Shown: one piece after another, positions 15,190 through 18,906 of the stretch
Layout: each line of letters opens with the position of its first letter
Numbering within the stretch: position 1 is the stretch's first letter
Assembly (NCBI GenBank): GCA_002419215.1
Contig: DIFQ01000145.1
Span: 1 to 18,906, forward strand
DNA length: 18,906 nt
Origin: Syntrophaceae bacterium UBA5744
GTDB taxonomy: Bacteria > Desulfobacterota > Syntrophia > Syntrophales > UBA2192
Reading direction: 5' to 3'
Translations under genes and position numbers: made by a program
Notes under the pieces: model-generated
Seen by the model: only the letters and a program-made list of their open reading frames with translations
Database searches by the model: none
What the model was told of the DNA's origin: nothing

Positions 15190-16407
15190 TCAGACTTTCA
15201 GGATGACGGCTTCGCCCTGCGCAAGCCCCCCACAGATCGAGGCAACCCCGTAGCCGCCCCCCCTGCGGCGAAGCTCAAAGGCCAGGGTCATCGTGATCCG
15301 CCCGGCGCTTGCGCCGACGGGGTGGCCGATGGCGATGGCCCCGCCGTTGACATTTGTCTTCTCCTGGAGGGCTTTCCATTTACCCTCGTTGCCACCGGCC
15401 AGGATCTTTGTCGAGACAAGAGGCATCGCCGCAAAGGCCTCGTTGATCTCGATCAGGTCCATGTCGTCTATGGACAGACCGGCTCTTTCCAGGGCCTTCA
15501 GGATGGTGTAGGCCGGGATCTGGGCAATCTCCCGGGGGGCCGACGCCGAGGCGACGGCGCAGACCACCGTGGCCAGCGGCTCCAGCCCGCGCCTTTCGGC
15601 CTCCGCGCGGGTCATGCAGAGGATCGCCGAGGAGCCGGCGCTGATGGGGGGTGCGTTTCCCGCCGTCACGGTGGGGCTTCCGTAGATGGGTTTGAGTTTC
15701 GCCAGGGCTTCCATCGTCGTTACCCGCGGCGACTCGTCCTTCTCGATGACGATGGGATTTCCCCGTTTCTGGGGAATCGCAACGGGCATGAGCTCTTCAC
15801 CGATCCGGAACTTTCCGGCCGCATAAGCCTTCGCATAGCGCTCCTGGCTTTGCAGGGCCCAGGCATCCTGCATTTCCCGCGTCACGCCCTGCTCCAGGGC
15901 CATCTCGCCTGCATCGAGGGCCACGGGGTTAAACCCCTTGGCCGTGTAGCCCAGTTCGAAGAGGCAATCGATCAAGTGGATGTGGCCGAGCCTGTTCCCC
16001 TTCCGAAGCCCGGGGGCCAGGTGAGGGGTGCGGGGCATGTTCTCGGAGCCCACGGACATGACGATTGCGGCTTCACCCGCCCGAATGGCAAGAATCCCCA
16101 GGCGCAGGGTCGTCAGGGACGAGCAGCAGGCCCGATCCAGGGTCAGAGAGATATTCTCCGCGGGGAACCCCGCGAGAAGGGTAGCCTGCCGCGCCGGGAC
16201 GTCCGTCTCCAGCGCGACCTCGGCGGGGATGCAGCTCCCGTAGTTGACCTCGTCCACCTCCTCCGGCTTGACCCGCACGCGCCTGATCACCTCCTTCATG
16301 ACCATGACGCCGAGGTCTATGCTGGGAATGTCGGCCATGGCCGTGTCGAATCGGCTGAAGGGCGTCCGGACGGCACTCACGATCACGATGTCGTCTTTTC
16401 CTGGCAT
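15190..16407 (-). CDS. Thiolase (acetyl-CoA C-acyltransferase)
   Basis: 405 residues, a standard type I/II thiolase. It cleaves 3-ketoacyl-CoA with CoA in beta-oxidation, or condenses acetyl-CoA in the reverse direction. The nucleophile is Cys94 in RACCSSL, where the usual CGS is CCS with an adjacent Cys95. The other active-site groups are NEAFAA, His362 in GGAIAIGHPVGASAGR and Cys392 in ICGGLAQGEA, in place of the commoner CIGGGQG. The slightly deviant C-terminal motif suggests a specialised subgroup, perhaps for branched or longer substrates. Its start has AGGAGG six nt upstream. It sits 25 nt after the SDR gene. Confidence 0.93.
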   Translation of the reverse strand: MPGKDDIVIVSAVRTPFSRFDTAMADIPSIDLGVMVMKEVIRRVRVKPEEVDEVNYGSCIPAEVALETDVPARQATLLAGFPAENISLTLDRACCSSLTTLRLGILAIRAGEAAIVMSVGSENMPRTPHLAPGLRKGNRLGHIHLIDCLFELGYTAKGFNPVALDAGEMALEQGVTREMQDAWALQSQERYAKAYAAGKFRIGEELMPVAIPQKRGNPIVIEKDESPRVTTMEALAKLKPIYGSPTVTAGNAPPISAGSSAILCMTRAEAERRGLEPLATVVCAVASASAPREIAQIPAYTILKALERAGLSIDDMDLIEINEAFAAMPLVSTKILAGGNEGKWKALQEKTNVNGGAIAIGHPVGASAGRITMTLAFELRRRGGGYGVASICGGLAQGEAVILKV

Positions 16408-16432
16408 GGTTTTCCCTCCTGTCTTCAGCCGA

Positions 16433-17200
16433 TCATTTCGGCGCCATGCGGATGGCGCCGTCGAGGCGGATCACCTCGCCGTTGAGCATGGGGTTTTCGA
16501 TGATGTGCCGGGCGAGCATGGCGTATTCCCCGGGCCGTCCCAGCCTCTGGGGGAAAGGCACCATCTTTCCCAGTGCCTCCCGGACGGCTTCGGGCAGGAG
16601 CGCCAGCATGGGTGTGTTGAAGAGCCCCGGGGCGATCGTCATGACGCGCACCCCGTAATCGGCGCACTCCCGGGCCAAAGGAAGGGTCATCCCCACCACA
16701 CCGGCCTTCGATGCGCTGTATGCGGGCTGGCCGACCTGGCCGTCGAAGGCCGCAGCCGATGCGGTGTTGATGATGACGCCCCGCTCGCCCTCGCCGTTGG
16801 GTGTATTCCTCACCATCTGTTCCAGGGCGAGGCGGATCACGTTGAAGGTGCCCACGAGATTGATCTGCACGACCCGGTTGAACTCGGCAAGCGGCATGGG
16901 CCCCTTCCTCGTGAGGGCCTTGCAGGCAACGCCGATACCGGCGCAGTTGATGACCACGTTGAGGCCGCCGAATGCCGCCATCGCTTTCCGGATCGCTTCC
17001 TGGACGCTTTCATCGCCCGTCACATCCGCCCTGGCGAAAATGACATGCCCCCCGAGTTCGGCCGCCAGTTTTTCACCTCTCTTCTCGTCGAGGTCGAAGA
17101 CAGCCACCTTCGCCCCGTTGGCTGCCAGTTCCCGAACGCAGGCCTCACCGAGACCCGATGCCCCTCCCGTGACCACGGCAACGCAGTCGCTCACCCTCAT
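16433..17200 (-). CDS. Short-chain dehydrogenase, type II 3-hydroxyacyl-CoA dehydrogenase-like
   Basis: 255 residues. An NAD-binding Rossmann SDR with TGGASGLG (11-18), acidic Asp36 after strand two (favouring NAD over NADP), NCAG at 85-88 and the catalytic Ser148, Tyr161 and Lys165 (YSASK). TASAAAFDGQVGQPAYSASKAGVVGMTLPLAR and the C-terminal ENPMLNGEVIRLDGAIRM closely follow HSD17B10 (type II 3-hydroxyacyl-CoA / 2-methyl-3-hydroxybutyryl-CoA dehydrogenase). The ATG at 17200 has AAAGGAG six nt upstream. An ATG seven codons earlier lacks such a site. It is first in an operon with thiolase and acyl-CoA dehydrogenase, so oxidation of 3-hydroxyacyl-CoA is likely. Isoleucine-type substrates are possible, but the substrate is not proven. 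Confidence 0.9.
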   Translation of the reverse strand: MRVSDCVAVVTGGASGLGEACVRELAANGAKVAVFDLDEKRGEKLAAELGGHVIFARADVTGDESVQEAIRKAMAAFGGLNVVINCAGIGVACKALTRKGPMPLAEFNRVVQINLVGTFNVIRLALEQMVRNTPNGEGERGVIINTASAAAFDGQVGQPAYSASKAGVVGMTLPLARECADYGVRVMTIAPGLFNTPMLALLPEAVREALGKMVPFPQRLGRPGEYAMLARHIIENPMLNGEVIRLDGAIRMAPK

Positions 17201-17287
17201 GGTACGCTCCTTTCCCGTCACAGGTCCACAGGGTGCCCCGGACGGCGCTCAATGGTTGAAATCGTAGTTTCTCTTTGACGACTTGCG

Positions 17288-17307
17288 CGGCTCTCCGCAA
17301 AGAGCCG
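17288..17307. other. Hairpin in the 5' leader of the SDR operon
   Basis: CGGCTCT (17288-17294) pairs perfectly with AGAGCCG (17301-17307) around a six-base loop. It lies in a leader of about 230 nt between the candidate start site and the SDR gene, and no T-run follows on the minus strand. The rest of 17201-17420 shows no gene and no recognised riboswitch. Confidence 0.45.
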
Positions 17308-17422
17308 GGTATGTCGAGTGGGTCAGGAGTTCGGAAGCATGAACGATCGAAACACGCCGGATGGAATGGTCTGCCCAGCTGGCGATCCCGCCGATTGTCC
17401 GCCGCCCGTCGGCTGCGATTTC

Positions 17423-17435
17423 GCGGAATTTCCGC
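17423..17435. promoter_or_regulatory. Candidate operator of the SDR/thiolase/acyl-CoA dehydrogenase operon
   Basis: A perfect 13-bp palindrome GCGGAA-T-TTCCGC lies just downstream of the candidate -10, over the expected start site. Such a position fits a TetR-type or similar repressor of beta-oxidation genes. No regulator gene is adjacent. Confidence 0.45.
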
Positions 17436-17440
17436 CGGGC

Positions 17441-17469
17441 ATCTAAGGTCCCGGAGTGACTTGGGTCAA
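17441..17469 (-). promoter_or_regulatory. Candidate promoter of the SDR/thiolase/acyl-CoA dehydrogenase operon
   Basis: On the minus strand, a -35 TTGACC (17464-17469), 17 bp, then a -10 TTAGAT (17441-17446). The -35 is good and the -10 weak. It lies between the upstream gene pair's terminator and the SDR gene. Confidence 0.45.
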
Positions 17470-17529
17470 ATTGGCGCCATCATACTGCATGAAAGAGATT
17501 TTTTCCAGAAATCACGGCTCCCTTGAAAT

Positions 17530-17558
17530 AAAAAAAGGCAGAGCCAATCAGCTCTGCC
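17530..17558 (-). terminator. Intrinsic terminator of the small hypothetical gene pair
   Basis: On the minus strand a perfect 8-bp stem (GGCAGAGC with GCTCTGCC, six-base loop) is followed by TTTTTTT. It lies 113 nt after the stop of the 76-residue gene. The long 3' tail (17559-17671) shows no further gene. Confidence 0.92.
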
Positions 17559-17671
17559 CCATGCACTCGCATTCTGAAGATCCTGTACGTGTCCAGATGC
17601 AAATCGGAAAAACAGAAGATATGCTTCATGTACGGTTACGGCCAACTACAACCGGCAACCTCGACCAACCA

Positions 17672-17902
17672 TCATGCTGCGATCGGCAGCAAGAGATCTT
17701 CCCAGGCATCCGGAGTCAGGTGGATCATGTCGTCCTTGTGGTCCTCGAGCGAGACCTTGTGTTCGATTGCGTAATAGCTCGTCCCCGGCGCCGAGTTTGG
17801 AACGTTCGAGGAAAGATGCGGCGCATCGTAGATGTAATCGTTTTCCTCGCACTCGCCTTTCTTGCATGCACCCGCTTTTCCAACCGCTTTGAAATAGCTC
17901 AT
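17672..17902 (-). CDS. Small protein of unknown function, 76 residues
   Basis: I do not recognise this protein. It starts at 17902 (MSYFKAVGKAGACKKGECEE), supported by an AGGAGGT ribosome site six nt upstream. Longer in-frame starts lack one. It has no signal peptide or membrane helix. Two cysteines, Cys13 and Cys18 (CKKGEC), lie in a short Lys/Glu segment. The middle has a Ser/Pro/Asn-rich turn region and a Tyr pair (SYYAIEHK). The C-terminus (HLTPDAWEDLLLP) could be a short amphipathic helix. The protein is acidic overall. It follows the 117-residue gene by 64 nt on one probable transcript and ends at a strong terminator, which argues that it is a real gene. Confidence 0.75.
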   Translation of the reverse strand: MSYFKAVGKAGACKKGECEENDYIYDAPHLSSNVPNSAPGTSYYAIEHKVSLEDHKDDMIHLTPDAWEDLLLPIAA

Positions 17903-17966
17903 GGAACAACCTCCTGTCCTTTCGTGGAGATGTCTCCTCCCCACGCACGTTGTCTCGGGCCGGCTT

Positions 17967-18320
17967 TCAGCGAATGGGAAGCGAGGCAAAAAGCCCGTTC
18001 AGGGTGTAAATCGCCACGGCCCGGATATCCTCGTCCTTTTCGATCGCGTCGAGCAGGGCGTCGATCTCGTCGTACACTTCTCCGACATTTTGCACCTTCG
18101 CGGTGATGATCCCGAGGCTGCCCCTCTTTTCATAAAGGACGAACCGGCCGGCAGCCTTGCGCACCCGTTCCTCAACCCCTCCGGCGGGGACGCTGATTCT
18201 TTCCGGGATGGGCTCGGGGACCATGATTTCGGCCACGCGGGCTCTTGCCTGTCCGAAACAGGCTTGAGTGGGGTCTTCAACCCATTGGAAGATCGTTGCG
18301 GGTTTTTTCGGCGCTTTCAT
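17967..18320 (-). CDS. Protein of unknown function, 117 residues
   Basis: I do not recognise this protein. The start at 18320 (MKAPKKPATIFQWVEDP) follows GAGGGGG with seven nt spacing; an upstream ATG at 18383 has no such site. The N-terminal third is basic then Pro-rich (IMVPEPIPERISVPAGGVEE). The C-terminal half alternates strands and helices (RFVLYEKRGSLGIITAKV, then EVYDEIDALLDAIEKDEDI, then RAVAIYTLNGLFASL), like a small soluble alpha/beta domain. There is one cysteine, Cys21, and no signal peptide or membrane helix. It is the first gene of a two-gene unit with the 76-residue protein. The A/T-rich segment upstream (18388-18421) probably holds its promoter. Confidence 0.78.
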   Translation of the reverse strand: MKAPKKPATIFQWVEDPTQACFGQARARVAEIMVPEPIPERISVPAGGVEERVRKAAGRFVLYEKRGSLGIITAKVQNVGEVYDEIDALLDAIEKDEDIRAVAIYTLNGLFASLPIR

Positions 18321-18387
18321 GATGTCGCCCCCTCTTGATTTATTCCGGTCACCTTTCTCTAGAGCAAGCACCGTGCCCGGCACCGCG

Positions 18388-18421
18388 AATTTATAACTAA
18401 CTGAAATAGTTGATTATTATA
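18388..18421 (-). promoter_or_regulatory. A/T-rich promoter region of the hypothetical gene pair
   Basis: Two candidate -10 elements on the minus strand, TATAAA (18390-18395) and TATAAT (18416-18421), but neither has a good -35 at 16-18 bp. An inverted repeat AACTA-ACTGAAA-TAGTT (18395-18411) lies between them, and an 11-bp palindrome GGCGG-T-CCGCC (18426-18436) lies just upstream. This suggests regulated or activator-dependent transcription, but it is weak evidence. Confidence 0.35.
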
Positions 18422-18521
18422 TGTTGGCGGTCCGCCCGCAACCCGTAAAAAATGAAGCACATCCTTTGCTTGGGAGATAACCCAAAGGTAAAGCTCTAAA
18501 ATAATGATACAAATCGGCATC

Positions 18522-18575
18522 TTACGGCAATGAAGCATGTGCTTCAGCAATGAAGCAGATGCTTCATTGCCGTAA
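18522..18575. repeat. 54-bp near-perfect palindrome built of AATGAAGCA motifs
   Basis: The left arm 18522-18545 begins TTACGGCAATGAAGCAT and continues GTGCTTC. The right arm 18552-18575 is its reverse complement with one mismatch in 24, around the six-base loop AGCAAT. AATGAAGCA also occurs once outside at 18451-18459, followed by CATC. No T-run follows either side, so it is not a terminator. It could be a REP/RAYT-type element, a mobile-element end or a protein-binding cruciform. Confidence 0.85.
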
Positions 18576-18666
18576 CCCCTGTCCAGAGCAGGTTGGATGT
18601 GGTCGGCAGGAAAACAAAGTATGGGGGCAGGTCCCGAAAAAGAGAGTAATCTCCTACAAGGAAAGT

Positions 18667-18705
18667 AAAGCCCCCATTCCGGCGCCTTTTCGGAATGGGG
18701 GCTTT
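18667..18705. terminator. Strong bidirectional terminator-like hairpin
   Basis: A perfect 15-bp stem, AAAGCCCCCATTCCG with CGGAATGGGGGCTTT, around a nine-base loop. The plus-strand side is followed by TTTTCTT-type sequence, and the minus side by CTTTACTTTCC. As all nearby genes are on the minus strand, it most likely backs up termination of a transcript entering from the right. Plus-strand use is equally allowed by sequence. Confidence 0.75.
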
Positions 18706-18761
18706 TCTTGGAGGACCTTTCAGCCGCTCCGCGGCAGGCATCGGTCTTCAGGATCAGGAGA

Positions 18762-18798
18762 AAGAAAAACCCGCCGCGGATTCAATCCGGGCGGGTTT
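18762..18798 (-). terminator. Intrinsic terminator of a minus-strand gene beyond the right edge
   Basis: AAACCCGCC pairs with GGCGGGTTT, and after a one-base bulge CGGAT pairs with ATCCG around a three-base loop. On the minus strand the stem runs into TTTTTCTTTCT. It would end a transcript whose gene lies to the right of the window. Confidence 0.75.
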
Positions 18799-18818
18799 CC
18801 TATAGGAGGACCTATCTA

Positions 18819-18902
18819 GTCTATCTGGTCTATCTGGTCTGTCTCGTCTTTCTGGTCTATTCAGTCTGTCCGGTCTATCCAGTCTATCCCGTCTGTCCCG
18901 TC
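18819..18902. repeat. 9-bp tandem repeat array (GTCTATC type), nine units, reaching the window edge
   Basis: Nine consecutive 9-bp units on the plus strand, each beginning GTCT: GTCTATCTG twice, then GTCTGTCTC, GTCTTTCTG, GTCTATTCA, GTCTGTCCG, GTCTATCCA, GTCTATCCC and GTCTGTCCC, then a partial GTC. A degenerate unit precedes it. Positions 5, 7, 8 and 9 vary. It may continue past the window. It shares its design with the array at 4301-4348. No coding role is evident. Confidence 0.9.
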
Positions 18903-18906
18903 GTTT

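Noticed and set aside
17455..17490. Sigma-54 promoter (TGGCGC...TTTGAC on the minus strand)
   Set aside because: The GC half is acceptable, but the TTGC half does not match at the required spacing.
18819..18906. CRISPR array
   Set aside because: The units are 9 bp, directly abutting and degenerate, with no spacers of 25-40 bp and no cas genes.

Overview
All fifteen protein-coding genes recognised here lie on the minus strand, so transcription runs from right to left. The sequence is GC-rich. Its gene content is a NifU/NifS iron-sulfur pair in a cysteine-biosynthesis operon, an Rrf2 regulator with an IscR-like cysteine pattern, a short acyl-CoA oxidation operon and a CusABC-type copper/silver efflux operon. 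This suggests an anaerobic or facultative bacterium of the Desulfobacterota (former Deltaproteobacteria, for example Syntrophales-like). The lineage is an inference from gene content and codon style, not from a marker gene. No tRNA, rRNA, CRISPR array or transposase was found.

Right edge (about 18380-18906): no gene. It holds a 9-bp tandem repeat array running off the window, two strong terminator-like hairpins, and a 54-bp near-perfect palindrome made of AATGAAGCA motifs. Next come two small genes of unknown function (18320-17967 and 17902-17672), apparently one transcript that ends at a clear intrinsic terminator (17558-17530).

Fatty/organic acid block (about 17470-13963): a candidate promoter with a perfect 13-bp palindrome at the expected transcription start, then a short-chain dehydrogenase like type II 3-hydroxyacyl-CoA dehydrogenase, a thiolase and an acyl-CoA dehydrogenase. 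They are tightly spaced and closed by an intrinsic terminator. Together they could carry out the dehydrogenation, second oxidation and thiolysis steps of beta-oxidation or of branched-chain acyl-CoA breakdown. The hydratase must be elsewhere.

Sulfur block (about 13900-7686): a good sigma-70-type promoter overlapped by a 25-bp dyad resembling the IscR type-1 site drives rrf2, then cysK, mnmA, a MOSC-domain gene, serine acetyltransferase (EpsC-type cysE), nifU and nifS. nifUS also has its own likely promoter. The order links cysteine synthesis (CysE, CysK) to its use as a sulfur donor (NifS), to Fe-S assembly (NifU) and to tRNA thiolation (MnmA). An Rrf2 protein that probably carries an Fe-S cluster plausibly controls it by feedback.

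Metal block (about 7674-1): directly behind nifS, a separate promoter with a dyad at the start site leads a five-gene operon. It encodes a Met-rich FixH/YtkA-like periplasmic protein, a TolC-type outer-membrane factor, a CusB-type adaptor, a CusA-type RND pump with the copper-binding methionines conserved, and a metallo-beta-lactamase/rhodanese fusion (persulfide-dioxygenase type) cut by the left edge. The cusB-cusA gap is filled by a 24-nt imperfect inverted repeat and a second array of the same 9-bp repeat seen at the right edge. cusA has no visible Shine-Dalgarno sequence.
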